Shown: positions 8,213 through 16,674, counted from the stretch's first letter. The stretch is DNA of 64,000 nucleotides from Bifidobacterium platyrrhinorum (GCF_010667645.1 NZ_WHZV01000001.1:265254-329253); one strand, 5' to 3'. The notes: generated by a model not told the origin, from the sequence alone. Numbers and translations are program-made.

Positions 8213-10567
8213 ATGACGGGCAATGACGCGACGACCGCGACGACGCGGTCCGACGCGATCGGGAAGCTGATCGCCTCGATGAGCCTGACCGAGAAGATCG
8301 GCCAGCTCAACCAGCGGCTGCTGGGCTGGAAGGCCGTGGAGCACGACGGTTCGGGGCGCCTCGTGGCCACGGACGAGCTCAAGCGCGAGATCGACCGTTG
8401 GGGCGGGCTGGGCGTGCTGTACGGCCTGCTGCGCGCCGACCCCTGGTCCGGCCGGCATTGGGGCAACGGCATCCGCCCCGAGGAACGGTCCGAGGCCGTC
8501 GCGCTGGTGCAGCGCACCGTCATCGAACGCGGGGCGCACGGCATCGGCGCGCTGCTGAGCGAGGAGGCCCCGCACGGCCATCAGGCGCTCGGGGGCAGCG
8601 TATTGCCGACGAACCTCGCGCTCGGGGCCACCTTCGACCCCGACGCCGTACGCGAGGCCGAGGCCGCCGTGGCCGGCGAACTGGCGGCCAGCGGCGTGCA
8701 CATCGCCCTCGTGTCCGGGCTGGACATCGCCCGCGACCCCAGGTGGGGCCGTTGCGAGGAATGCTTCGGCGAGGACCCGCTCATGGCCGCGCGCATGTGC
8801 GAGGCCGTCGTCCTCGGCATGCAGGGCGAGCACCGGAGCAAGGTGGGCCGCGGGGGAGTGGCCGTCGTGCTCAAGCACCTCGCCGCGCAGGGCGAGGCGG
8901 TCGGCGGGCGCAACGGCCAGTCCGCCGTGATCGGCCCGCACGACCTCGCCGACATCCATCTGCCCCCGGTCGCCGCCGGGGTGCGCGCCGGCGCATGGGG
9001 GTTCATGGCCGCATACAACGACATCGATTCGATCCCCTGCTGCGCGAACCCGTGGCTGCTGAAGGACCATCTGCGCGCCCGGCTCGGCTTCGACGGCATC
9101 GTCATGGCCGACGGCCTGGCCGTCGACCGCCTCGAGGGCATGGCCGGGTCCATCCCCGCCGCCGGACGCGCGGCCCTGCTCGCCGGCGTCGACGTCTCGC
9201 TGTGGGACGAGGGGTTCACGCGCCTGGGCGAATACGCCGACGACGAGGCCGTGGTCGCGGCCGTGGACGCCTCGCTGCGCCGCGTGCTCGAGCTCAAGGC
9301 CGCGTTCGGCCTGCTGCCGGGCGTCGACGGGACGCCCGCCGAGGTGCCCGCGCCCGCCGCCGGACGCATCGCGCGGGCGATGGACGAGGGGCGCCGCCAC
9401 GCCGATCGCCTGGCCCGCGCCTCGCTGACGCTGCTCGACGAGGGGGGCGACGATCCCGCATCCGATGGGGCCGCCGGCGGGCGCGCCGCGTCCCGCCGCC
9501 CCGTTTCGCTCGCCGACGTGCGCGGCATCCTCGCCGGCGTGCGGGACGGCGCCCGCGGCGGCGAGGTGGTCGTCACCGGTCCGTTCGCCGACGATTTCGG
9601 ATGCTTCCTGGGCGACTACACCGCGCCGCTGCCCGCCGGCGAACGCACCGGCGTGGCCGGCGAACTGGCCGCCCGGCTGGGGGAGGGCCGCGTCCTTGCG
9701 GCCGCGGACCCGGCCGACGTGCCGTCCGACGTCTGGCGGCGCGCGGCGCTGGTCGTGTTCGTCTGCGGCGGCACCAGCGAACGCAGCTACGACAGCTCGT
9801 TCGACGACAACGGCGCCGCCAAGGCCGTCGACGAGTACGGCGCCACCTGCGGCGAGGGCGTGGATCTGTCCGACATCCGTCTGCCGTGGGGGCAGGACGG
9901 CATGCTCGACGCCGTCGGGGACCGCACCGACGCCCCGGTGGTCTCGGTGGTGGTCTCCGGCCGCGCGCACGTGCTCACGCATGTGCTGGACGCCTCCGAC
10001 GTGACGATATGGGCCGGATATGCCGGCCAGTATGGCCCGGCCGCCGTGGCCGACGCCCTGACGGACGCTTCGGCGGCGCTGCCCGGCCGCCTTCCGGTGA
10101 CGCTGCCCGCGTACCCCGCGGCCATCCCGGTGCGCTACAACGACCGTCAGGACGCCGCGCACGTCTACAAGGACGCGCCCGAACCGGTGCTGCGCGGGTT
10201 CGGGTACGGCCTCGGCGCCCTGCGTGGCGTCACGGTGGGGGAGGTGCGCGTCTCGGCCCCGGCCGGCGACGGCCCGGTGACGGTGACGGCGCGCGTCTCG
10301 GCCCCGGCCGCGGCGGACGCCGTCGGGGCGCTCGACCTGTTCGCCCACCGCACGGGCGGCCGGCGCATCCCGCGCCTGAGCGTGCTGGTCGGCTCCGTGC
10401 CCCTGCGGCTCGCCGCGGGGGAGAGCCGCAGGGTCTCGTTCGCCGTGCCGCGGGATTCGCTCATGGACGCCGGCGACGAAACGGTCCGCATCGACTGGAC
10501 GTTCGGCGGAGACGGGGCCGGACCGGTCTCGGCCATCCCCCCGACCGTCCTGAAGCGTCGCGGATGA
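8213..10567 (+). CDS. GH3 family glycosidase (BglX-like)
   Basis: A 784-residue cytoplasmic GH3 protein with the two-domain catalytic core. The substrate-binding motif KHLAAQGEAVGGRN is at about 221-234. The nucleophile loop is GIVMADGLAVDRL with Asp300; most relatives have Ser-Asp rather than Ala-Asp there. An alpha/beta sandwich (about 400-640) and a C-terminal fibronectin-like domain (about 670-784) follow. It is a beta-glycosidase of the BglX type rather than NagZ. The substrate is uncertain: the neighbourhood suggests a beta-linked sugar released during N-glycan use, but beta-glucosides are equally possible. The ATG at 8213 has only a distant ribosome site (GAAGGGAA). It lies between the importer terminator and the LacI gene and probably has its own promoter in the AT-rich decamer region. 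Confidence 0.85.
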   Translation: MTGNDATTATTRSDAIGKLIASMSLTEKIGQLNQRLLGWKAVEHDGSGRLVATDELKREIDRWGGLGVLYGLLRADPWSGRHWGNGIRPEERSEAVALVQRTVIERGAHGIGALLSEEAPHGHQALGGSVLPTNLALGATFDPDAVREAEAAVAGELAASGVHIALVSGLDIARDPRWGRCEECFGEDPLMAARMCEAVVLGMQGEHRSKVGRGGVAVVLKHLAAQGEAVGGRNGQSAVIGPHDLADIHLPPVAAGVRAGAWGFMAAYNDIDSIPCCANPWLLKDHLRARLGFDGIVMADGLAVDRLEGMAGSIPAAGRAALLAGVDVSLWDEGFTRLGEYADDEAVVAAVDASLRRVLELKAAFGLLPGVDGTPAEVPAPAAGRIARAMDEGRRHADRLARASLTLLDEGGDDPASDGAAGGRAASRRPVSLADVRGILAGVRDGARGGEVVVTGPFADDFGCFLGDYTAPLPAGERTGVAGELAARLGEGRVLAAADPADVPSDVWRRAALVVFVCGGTSERSYDSSFDDNGAAKAVDEYGATCGEGVDLSDIRLPWGQDGMLDAVGDRTDAPVVSVVVSGRAHVLTHVLDASDVTIWAGYAGQYGPAAVADALTDASAALPGRLPVTLPAYPAAIPVRYNDRQDAAHVYKDAPEPVLRGFGYGLGALRGVTVGEVRVSAPAGDGPVTVTARVSAPAAADAVGALDLFAHRTGGRRIPRLSVLVGSVPLRLAAGESRRVSFAVPRDSLMDAGDETVRIDWTFGGDGAGPVSAIPPTVLKRRG

Positions 10568-10661
10568 CGGCGGAATATGCCCCGTCGGGACGGGCCGCGG
10601 GGCATTATCATGGGAACAACGAACGCCGATGATGCGATGCGGCTGTGTCCGCCCTCGTATT

Positions 10662-10673
10662 GTGAACGTTCAC
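10662..10673 (+). promoter_or_regulatory. Palindromic operator before the LacI gene
   Basis: GTGAACGTTCAC is a perfect 12-bp palindrome with central CG, 20 bases upstream of the LacI start codon. It differs from the CTAAA-type operators elsewhere in the island, so it may serve autoregulation or another LacI-family regulator. Confidence 0.6.
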
Positions 10674-10692
10674 GAAGTGGTAAGGAGTGACG

Positions 10693-11793
10693 ATGAAGCC
10701 CGCACGTGAAACGACGACGACGTCGGCCCCGGGCCAGACACGGGTGAGTCTCAAGGACATCGCCGACGAGCTCGGCATCTCGCAGACCGCCGTGTCGTTC
10801 GCCATCAACGACCGTCCCGGCGTCTCCGCCGAGACGAAACGGCGCGTCAAGCAGGCCGCCGCCAAACTCGGCTGGCAGCCCGTCTACGCCGCCCAGGCCC
10901 TGGGCTCGTCGAAGACGATGACGGTCGGCTTCGCCCCCGCCCGCTCGGCGGAGGGGCTCAAGGACGAGACCTTCATGCTGCATTTCATGGCCGGAGTGCA
11001 CACCTCGCTGAGCCACAAGGGCTACGGCCTGCTGTACCGGCCGTGCCAGTCGCTGCGCGAGGAATGCGCCGTCTACAAGGACTGGGCAGCCCGCAAACGC
11101 GTGGACGGCGTGATTCTCGTCGACCTGCGCGACGGCGACCCGCGCCCCGGGATGCTCAAGGACCTCGGCGTGCCCACCGTGCTCGCCGGAGGCCCGGACC
11201 CGGAGAACCTCGTGCCGTCCCTGTCCATCGACGACTCGCGCACCATGGGGACCATCCTCGAGCATCTCGCCGCGCAGGGGCACCGCCGCATCGCCTACCT
11301 TTCGGGCGACCCCAGCCTCGACTACTCGCGCGGGCGCGAGGCCGCGTTCCGCGCCTTCGCCCGGCGCAACGCGCTCGAATCCATCCGCATCGAATTCACG
11401 GACTTCGACGCCGAGCGCGCCGCCCGCCTGACGATGGAGATGCTCGACGGCGACCTGCCGCCCACCGCGTTCATCTACGAGACCGAACTGCTCGCCGCCT
11501 CCAGCCTGCACGCCATGGCCGCGCGCATGCTCGGCGACGGCCCCGGCGACGGGGGCGGCCCGCCGCGCGGGGTCTACCCGGACGATCTCCCCGCCATCGT
11601 CAGCTTCGAGGACAGCTTCGTGTGTGAGGTGTCCTATCCGTCGATCACCTCGGTGCACCGCGACGCCGGCGAATACGGCGCGAAGGTGGCCAAACTGCTG
11701 CTCAAGGCGCTCGCCGGCGAGAAGGTGGGCGGCAACCGCAGGATCCTCACGCCCAGGCTCGTCGTTAGGGACAGCACCGGGCGGCGCGTGTGA
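10693..11793 (+). CDS. LacI-family transcriptional regulator of the mannoside island
   Basis: A 366-residue LacI/GalR repressor. The N-terminal helix-turn-helix (VSLKDIADELGISQTAVSFA, about residues 15-34) and hinge are followed by a periplasmic-binding-protein-like effector domain. The ATG at 10693 lies five bases after TAAGGAG; an in-frame GTG at 10687 overlaps that site and is unlikely. It sits between the importer/GH3 side and the convergent mannose isomerase/GH125 side. It is therefore the best candidate to bind the CTAAA-N-CG-N-TTTAG sites before the importer and GH125. The effector is unknown; mannose or a mannoside is an inference. Confidence 0.9.
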   Translation: MKPARETTTTSAPGQTRVSLKDIADELGISQTAVSFAINDRPGVSAETKRRVKQAAAKLGWQPVYAAQALGSSKTMTVGFAPARSAEGLKDETFMLHFMAGVHTSLSHKGYGLLYRPCQSLREECAVYKDWAARKRVDGVILVDLRDGDPRPGMLKDLGVPTVLAGGPDPENLVPSLSIDDSRTMGTILEHLAAQGHRRIAYLSGDPSLDYSRGREAAFRAFARRNALESIRIEFTDFDAERAARLTMEMLDGDLPPTAFIYETELLAASSLHAMAARMLGDGPGDGGGPPRGVYPDDLPAIVSFEDSFVCEVSYPSITSVHRDAGEYGAKVAKLLLKALAGEKVGGNRRILTPRLVVRDSTGRRV

Positions 11794-11808
11794 CGACGCC
11801 GTCCGGCC

Positions 11809-11854
11809 ATGATGAAGGCCGCCCCCGGATGTTCTCCGGCGGCGGCCTTCATCA
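11809..11854. terminator. Bidirectional terminator between LacI and mannose isomerase genes
   Basis: A 15-bp perfect stem (ATGATGAAGGCCGCC, 11809-11823, with 11840-11854) and a 16-base loop between two convergent genes. Confidence 0.8.
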
Positions 11855-11889
11855 TGCGGTCCGCGGCACGTCGGTCCGCGACGTGCCCG

Positions 11890-13125
11890 TCAGGCCTCGT
11901 TCCTCACGGCGGTGGCGATGGACACGGACGGGTCCAGGAACGGGATCAGCGTGGACTGGAACGCGTGGTACAGGTCGGACTTGCCCGGCCACACGGTGCC
12001 GATCACGTGGTTGTCCTTGTCGAGCTGGTGGAACCACGAGCCGCCCTTGTGGTCGATGACGTGCTCGTCGACGTACTGCGCGAACGTGGCGTACCACTGC
12101 GCGTACTCCTCCTTGCCGGTCGCCGCGTACAGCGAGGCGGAGGTGTTGAGCGACTCGGCCAGCGTCCAGTGCATGCGGTCGGTGACCACCGGGTGGCCCT
12201 CCCAGTCGGTGGTGTACGCGAGGCCCACGGTGCCGTCGGCGTTCCAGGCGTCGGCCACGGCGCGCGCGAACAGGTTCTCGGCGGCCTCGATGTACGGCGC
12301 GGCGTTGTCGCCGTTCGTGAACGAGCTCAGCGCCCACTGGGTGATCAGGCGCGCCCACTCGATGCCGTGGCCCGGGGTGGCGCCGTACGGCTTGAACTGG
12401 TCGTCCTTCTTGTCCGCGTTGAACTCGAGCTCGACGGTCCAGTCGGAGGCGAAGTGCTCGGGGATGCGCCACTCGTTGTCCTTCGCCCAGCCGATGACAT
12501 GGTCGATGACGCGGCCGGCGCGCACGCGGTACGAGTTGTCGCCGGTGGCGTCGGCCACGGCGAGGAACGCCTCGACGGAGTGCATGTTGGCGTTGAGGCC
12601 GCGGTACGGGTCGAGCTCGGTGAATTCGGTGTTCCATGTGTCCACCGCGAGACCGGTCCTCTCGTCCCAGAAGTGCTCGTCGTAGGTCTTCAGCGCCTCG
12701 TCGAGCAGTTCCTTGGCGCCCGGGCGTCCGGCGAGCAGCGCGGAGGAGGCGGCGAGGATGACGAAGGCGTGCGCGTAGCAGACCTTGCCGGGCTCGTGGC
12801 TGCCGTCCTCGTGGACCTGCGGGTACCAGCCGCCGTTCACGTCGTCGTGCAGCACGCCGGTCAGGCCCTTGAGCGCGGCGTCGGCCAGCTCGCCCGCGCC
12901 GGGGTAGCCGAGCATCGAACCGATGGAGTAGACGTGCGCCATGCGGCTGGTGATCCAGGTCTCCTCGCCGTGCGACGGGTCGATGGTGCCGTCGGCGTTC
13001 AGCCAGCCGGAGCCTCCGACCGGGGCCGGGAATCCCTTGCCGAAATCGAGCAGCTCATAGGTCTCGGACGCCATGAAGATGCGGTTGGCCTCGGTGCCGA
13101 GCGTGTACTTGGGGTTGGTGGTCAT
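11890..13125 (-). CDS. AGE-family mannose isomerase
   Basis: A 411-residue member of the N-acylglucosamine 2-epimerase/YihS superfamily, an (alpha/alpha)6 barrel. Recognisable family blocks are LLDFGKGFPAPVGGSGWL near the N-terminus, ETWITSRMAHVYSIG, PGHGIEWARL and HWTLAES, which carry the conserved His, Arg and Glu. Together with the mannosidases around it, the likely reaction is D-mannose to D-fructose, feeding the fructokinase encoded nearby. The ATG at 13125 is preferred because a ribosome site GGAAGGAA lies upstream. A longer reading frame to 13194 would run through the operator. N-acylglucosamine or glucose epimerase activity cannot be excluded from sequence alone. Confidence 0.85.
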   Translation of the reverse strand: MTTNPKYTLGTEANRIFMASETYELLDFGKGFPAPVGGSGWLNADGTIDPSHGEETWITSRMAHVYSIGSMLGYPGAGELADAALKGLTGVLHDDVNGGWYPQVHEDGSHEPGKVCYAHAFVILAASSALLAGRPGAKELLDEALKTYDEHFWDERTGLAVDTWNTEFTELDPYRGLNANMHSVEAFLAVADATGDNSYRVRAGRVIDHVIGWAKDNEWRIPEHFASDWTVELEFNADKKDDQFKPYGATPGHGIEWARLITQWALSSFTNGDNAAPYIEAAENLFARAVADAWNADGTVGLAYTTDWEGHPVVTDRMHWTLAESLNTSASLYAATGKEEYAQWYATFAQYVDEHVIDHKGGSWFHQLDKDNHVIGTVWPGKSDLYHAFQSTLIPFLDPSVSIATAVRNEA

Positions 13126-13174
13126 TGTCGTTCCTGTATTCCTTCCTTGGATGCGGTGGATGGCCGCACTGTCA

Positions 13175-13190
13175 TGGAAAACGCTTTCCA
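13175..13190 (-). promoter_or_regulatory. Palindromic operator before the mannose isomerase gene
   Basis: TGGAAAACGCTTTCCA is a 16-bp palindrome with one mismatched pair, about 50 bases upstream of the start codon and just past the end of GH125. Its form is LacI/CcpA-cre-like (central CG, TGGAAA arms). It implies that the isomerase gene has its own regulated promoter although it follows GH125 closely. Confidence 0.7.
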
Positions 13191-13222
13191 TCATAGCGCG
13201 GCCGGTGGTCGGCTGCGTCCGG

Positions 13223-14533
13223 TCAGCGCTTGACCCGGATGCCGAAATAGTCCATGACCAGTTCGCAGAACATCATATTGGACCAGCTGAACCATTCGCG
13301 CGTGTACTTGGTCGGGTCGTCCACGTCGATGCCCTCGTGCATGAGGTGCGTGCCGGCGTCGGTGGCGACCAGGCGGTCGAGGATGCGTTCCTTGGTCTCC
13401 CGGTCGCCGCTGGTCATGGCCTCGATGGCGAGGGCGATCGGCCACACGTAGCGCGGCGGCGTGTGCGGCGAGCCGATGCCCTTGAGGTATTCGCCCTCGT
13501 AGTAGTACGGGTTCTCGTCGCTCAGCAGCGTGCGGCGCGTGGCGAGGTAGGTCGGGTCGTCCGGCTCGCAGTAGCCGAGGTAGGGGGCGGCCATGAGGCT
13601 CGGCACGTTGCTGTCGTCCATGACGTTGTAGTGCCCCAGGCCGTCGGTCTCGAAGGCGTAGATGGTCTCGCCGTCGCGGTTGACGGTCTTCGCGTGGGTC
13701 TCGATGCCCTCCGTGATGGATTCGCGCAGCGCCTTCGCGCGTGCGGCGACGGACGGGTCGTCGAGGATGTCGCCGCCGAAGATGCGCTCGAGATAGCCCA
13801 TCACCACCGAGGCGAACATGTTCGACGGCACCAGGTAGTGGTAGGTGCAGGCGTCGTCGCTCGGGCGGAAGCCGGACCAGGTCATGCCGGTGTGGGCCAC
13901 GGGCGATCCCTTGCCGTCGTTCGCGAGCGTCTCCGTGGGGATGTCCGTGTCGCGGATGAAGAAGTAGGGGGAGTCCTCATGGTGCTGTTCGGTCTCGAAC
14001 ACGTCGAGGATGCGGTGCGTTCCGGAGACGAATTCGTCGTCGAAGTGGTCGGTGCGTCCGGTGTTCGCGTACAGCAGCCAGGCGAGCTGGATCGGGAAGC
14101 ACAGCGAATCCACCTCGTACTTGCGCTCCCACAGCCAGGGGCTGGAGGAGTCCGAGCGGTCGTCCTTGTCCCAGGAGGCGCCGCTTGGGGTCTCGTTGAA
14201 CGCGTTCGCGTACGGGTCGATGGTGATGTAGCGGAACTGCTGGCGCACGAGACCGGCGATCAGGTCGGACAGTCCGTCGTCCTCGCCGGCGAGCGCCAGG
14301 TAGGGGCGCAGCTGGGTGGTCGAGTCGCGCAGCCACATCGCCGGGATGTCGCCGGTGAGCAGGAACGTGGTGCCGTCGTCGTGCCGGCGGACGGTGGTGA
14401 GCAGCGTGTCGGCGAAGCAGGCGCGGAAGTTCTCGGCCCAGCCGGCGTGCTCCTCGCCGCACAGGTCCGCGATGCGCTCGATGAACGTCGCGACCGATTC
14501 GGGGATCGCGTTGGCGGTGTCGGTGGTGGTCAT
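13223..14533 (-). CDS. GH125 exo-alpha-1,6-mannosidase
   Basis: A 436-residue enzyme of glycoside hydrolase family 125, which hydrolyses alpha-1,6-linked mannose without a metal ion. Signature blocks are GDIPAMWLRDSTTQLRPYL (about 61-79), WLWERKYEVDSLCFP (about 133-147) and GMTWSGFRPSDDACTYHY (about 216-233). Length fits the family. There is no signal peptide. The ATG at 14533 lies after GAAGAAG; a longer frame beginning at 14575 has no ribosome site. The operator at 14584-14597 puts it under the same control as the importer. It complements GH38 in removing the alpha-1,6 branch of the N-glycan core. Confidence 0.92.
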   Translation of the reverse strand: MTTTDTANAIPESVATFIERIADLCGEEHAGWAENFRACFADTLLTTVRRHDDGTTFLLTGDIPAMWLRDSTTQLRPYLALAGEDDGLSDLIAGLVRQQFRYITIDPYANAFNETPSGASWDKDDRSDSSSPWLWERKYEVDSLCFPIQLAWLLYANTGRTDHFDDEFVSGTHRILDVFETEQHHEDSPYFFIRDTDIPTETLANDGKGSPVAHTGMTWSGFRPSDDACTYHYLVPSNMFASVVMGYLERIFGGDILDDPSVAARAKALRESITEGIETHAKTVNRDGETIYAFETDGLGHYNVMDDSNVPSLMAAPYLGYCEPDDPTYLATRRTLLSDENPYYYEGEYLKGIGSPHTPPRYVWPIALAIEAMTSGDRETKERILDRLVATDAGTHLMHEGIDVDDPTKYTREWFSWSNMMFCELVMDYFGIRVKR

Positions 14534-14583
14534 ATGGCAACTTCTTCGTTGGTGGTGGCGGTCATTGTCTGTCACCGGGTATT

Positions 14584-14597
14584 CTAAACCGCTTTAG
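14584..14597 (-). promoter_or_regulatory. LacI-type operator before GH125
   Basis: CTAAACCGCTTTAG matches the two operators before the importer (CTAAA-N-CG-N-TTTAG). It overlaps a -10-like TAGAAT read on the minus strand. This is the sequence evidence that the importer and GH125 share a repressor. Confidence 0.78.
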
Positions 14598-14610
14598 TGA
14601 CCGACACGCG

Positions 14611-14653
14611 AAAAGCCGTGCGTCGCGTCCCGTCGTGGGGTGCGGCGCACGGC
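14611..14653 (-). terminator. Terminator 2 of the sugar symporter gene
   Basis: Arms GCCGTGCG (14615-14622) and CGCACGGC (14646-14653) are followed, in minus orientation, by TTTT (AAAA at 14611-14614). It insulates the symporter transcript from the GH125 promoter. Confidence 0.65.
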
Positions 14654-14663
14654 CGGATACGGC

Positions 14664-14700
14664 GATGGCGCCCGGGCGGACAATCCGGACGGGCGCCATC
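14664..14700. terminator. Terminator 1 of the sugar symporter gene
   Basis: A perfect 11-bp stem (GATGGCGCCCG with 14690-14700), about 40 bases past the symporter stop codon on the minus strand. Confidence 0.65.
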
Positions 14701-14739
14701 GTGGGGTTCGCGCGGGGTTTCATCCCCATGCGTGTCGCA

Positions 14740-16116
14740 TCACGCCTCGGAGCCCTCGGCCATGGCCTTGAGCTGCTTCGGCGTGTACTTGTCGCGCTTG
14801 AACTCGCTCATGAAGTAGAGGCCCACGATGAGCAGTTCGATGGCGGGCAGGATGAAGGAGAACTGCATCGTGGTCGCGTCGGAGAGCGCGCCCTGCGCCA
14901 TCGGCAGGAGGGCGCCGCCGACCAGGGCCATCACGATGATGGCGCCGGCGGTCTCGGTGTGGCGGCGGTCCTCGACGGTCTTGAGCGTGCGCGAGTAGAT
15001 CGTCGGCCAGCCGGGGCCGAGGAACAGGCTGGCGATGACGGCGAGCCAGACCGCGGTCATGCCCGGGATGAACGCCGTGCCGACCAGGATGAGGAAGCCG
15101 ATGACCATGTAGGCCGCCAGCACTCGCGTCTCGCGGAACTTCGACAGCAGGTAGCTGGCGGAGATACGTCCGACGAAGAAGATGATGTAGCTGATGATCA
15201 TGTAGTTCGCGGCCGCGCGGTCGGAGATCGGGGCCCCCGCCTTCTCCGAGATGTTCAGCGCCAGGCGGATGGTGAACGACCAGATGCCGGTCTGCGCGCC
15301 GATGTAGATGAACTGGATGGCGATGCCCCTCCAGAAGCGGCCGTTGTGCGCCAGATAGGTCATGGTCTCGCCGAGCGTGGCCTTGGCGACGTCGCCCTCC
15401 TTGGTCTGCGGGCGGCACTTCGGGAACTTCACGATGGCGAACAGCACGATGAACAGCAGCATGATGGCCATGACCACCATGTACGGCTGCAGCGTGCGGC
15501 TCAGCTGCTCGGAGCCGAACTCGATGGCCTTCTGCGGGTCGGTGGCGCGCAGCTTCTGCATCTCCGTGTGCAGGTTGGAGTCCTGGAACACGAGGTACTT
15601 GCCGAGCATGATGCCGGTGAGCAGGCCGAGGGCGTTCATGGTCTGCGCCACGTTGAGGCGCAGCGTGCTCAGTCGCTTGGGGCCGAGCAGCGTGGCGTAG
15701 GTGTCCGCCGAGGTCTCGAGGAAGCTCAGGCCGATGGCCTCCACGAAGATGGCGAACAGGAAGATCTCATAGGTCACCAGCCTGGAGGCGGGGAAGAAGA
15801 TGAAGCAGCCGAGCGCGAAGAACGCGAGGCCGGTCATGATGCCCACCTTGTAGCTGGTCTTCTTGATGAACAGCGAGGCCGGGATGGCCACGATGAAGTA
15901 TCCCGCGTAGAACGCGCTCTGCACGAACGCGGTCTGCATGTCGCTCAGGTCGAAGACGGCCTTGAACTGTGTGATGAGGATGTCGTTGAGGCTGGAGGCG
16001 ATGGCCCAGAACGCGAAGAGCACGGAGGTCATCGCGAACTGGAGCACGGGCGTACGATCCAGGTACCCGTCCGGGCTTTCCACCCAGGGCAGCTTCTTGG
16101 CTGCGGTCTTGTCCAT
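14740..16116 (-). CDS. FHS-family sugar/H+ symporter (FucP/GlcP-like MFS)
   Basis: A 458-residue major-facilitator protein with about twelve membrane segments. It resembles the fucose-hexose symporter group: N-terminal helix block VLFAFWAIASSLNDILITQF, then SFLETSADTYATLLGP, and a central cytoplasmic loop PKCRPQ. A hydrophilic segment of about 35 residues (NLHTEMQKLRATDPQ) follows the fifth span. Its gene lies downstream of fructokinase and the VOC gene and upstream of GH125. Import of free mannose, fructose or fucose released outside the cell is the plausible role. The ATG at 16116 is preceded by a weak AAAAGGGGAAAA ribosome site. Confidence 0.87.
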   Translation of the reverse strand: MDKTAAKKLPWVESPDGYLDRTPVLQFAMTSVLFAFWAIASSLNDILITQFKAVFDLSDMQTAFVQSAFYAGYFIVAIPASLFIKKTSYKVGIMTGLAFFALGCFIFFPASRLVTYEIFLFAIFVEAIGLSFLETSADTYATLLGPKRLSTLRLNVAQTMNALGLLTGIMLGKYLVFQDSNLHTEMQKLRATDPQKAIEFGSEQLSRTLQPYMVVMAIMLLFIVLFAIVKFPKCRPQTKEGDVAKATLGETMTYLAHNGRFWRGIAIQFIYIGAQTGIWSFTIRLALNISEKAGAPISDRAAANYMIISYIIFFVGRISASYLLSKFRETRVLAAYMVIGFLILVGTAFIPGMTAVWLAVIASLFLGPGWPTIYSRTLKTVEDRRHTETAGAIIVMALVGGALLPMAQGALSDATTMQFSFILPAIELLIVGLYFMSEFKRDKYTPKQLKAMAEGSEA

Positions 16117-16156
16117 TGTTGTTTTCCCCTTTTTGCGTTTCGTTGTTCGGGTCGGC

Positions 16157-16190
16157 GCGACCGGCGCGGCGCCGGAGCCGTGCCGGTCGC
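16157..16190. terminator. Hairpin between VOC and symporter genes
   Basis: GCGACCGGC (16157-16165) pairs with GCCGGTCGC (16182-16190), just after the VOC stop on the minus strand. It could cause partial termination before the symporter gene. Confidence 0.5.
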
Positions 16191-16200
16191 ATCGGCTCGG

Positions 16201-16590
16201 TCACATGATCTGGCAGAACTCGATGACCTCGTGGTTCGGTCCGAGCACGTTGAAGTAGCGGATGCCGTTGTCCCAGAAGGTGTCGATGTGCTGGATGGAG
16301 CCCTCCACGAAGTTCAGGCCCAGCTTCTGCGCCTCCTCGAAGGACTTCTCGATGTCCACGGAGTCGAGCGCCACGTGGTTGATGGCGCCGTTCTCCATCG
16401 GGGTGGGATCCATCGTCCACACCTCGAGCGTGAGGTTGTTCAGGCGCAGGAAGGTGCAGCGGTCCTCGCCGTTGGGGTAGATGCCGAGGCATTCGAAGCC
16501 GAGCTTCTCGTAGTAGGCGATCGTGCCCTCCAGGTCGGTGGTCGGGATGCCGACGTGCTGGACCCCGGTGACGGTGTCGCGGATGCTCAT
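16201..16590 (-). CDS. VOC-superfamily (glyoxalase-like) small protein
   Basis: A 129-residue vicinal-oxygen-chelate fold protein with two beta-alpha-beta-beta-beta halves: GVQHVGIPTTDLEGTIAYY at the N-terminus, NHVALDSVDIEKSFEEAQ in the middle, and NVLGPNHEVIEFCQIM at the C-terminus. His and Glu metal ligands are in the expected places (H in VQHVG, E in LEVW, H in NHVAL, E in EVIEF). The start is clear: AAAGGAGC lies seven bases before the ATG. It sits between fructokinase and a sugar symporter, which hints at an aldose/ketose-related isomerase, epimerase or detoxification role. No specific activity can be assigned. Confidence 0.8.
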   Translation of the reverse strand: MSIRDTVTGVQHVGIPTTDLEGTIAYYEKLGFECLGIYPNGEDRCTFLRLNNLTLEVWTMDPTPMENGAINHVALDSVDIEKSFEEAQKLGLNFVEGSIQHIDTFWDNGIRYFNVLGPNHEVIEFCQIM

Positions 16591-16643
16591 GGTTTTGCTC
16601 CTTTGCGGTTGGTGTTGGTTGTGTTGTGTTTGGTTGTGCGCCT

Positions 16644-16674
16644 GCCCGGCCGCGGCAGGGCGTCGCGGCCGGGC
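16644..16674. terminator. Hairpin between fructokinase and VOC genes
   Basis: A perfect 11-bp stem GCCCGGCCGCG (16644-16654) with 16664-16674 lies in the 281-base gap downstream of fructokinase on the minus strand. The remainder of that gap shows T/G-rich sequence near the VOC ribosome site and no gene. Confidence 0.6.

Noticed and set aside
8135..10348. 737-codon minus-strand frame opposite the GH3 gene
   Set aside because: Composition is His/Gly/Arg-rich without motifs, and the plus strand encodes a clear GH3 enzyme.
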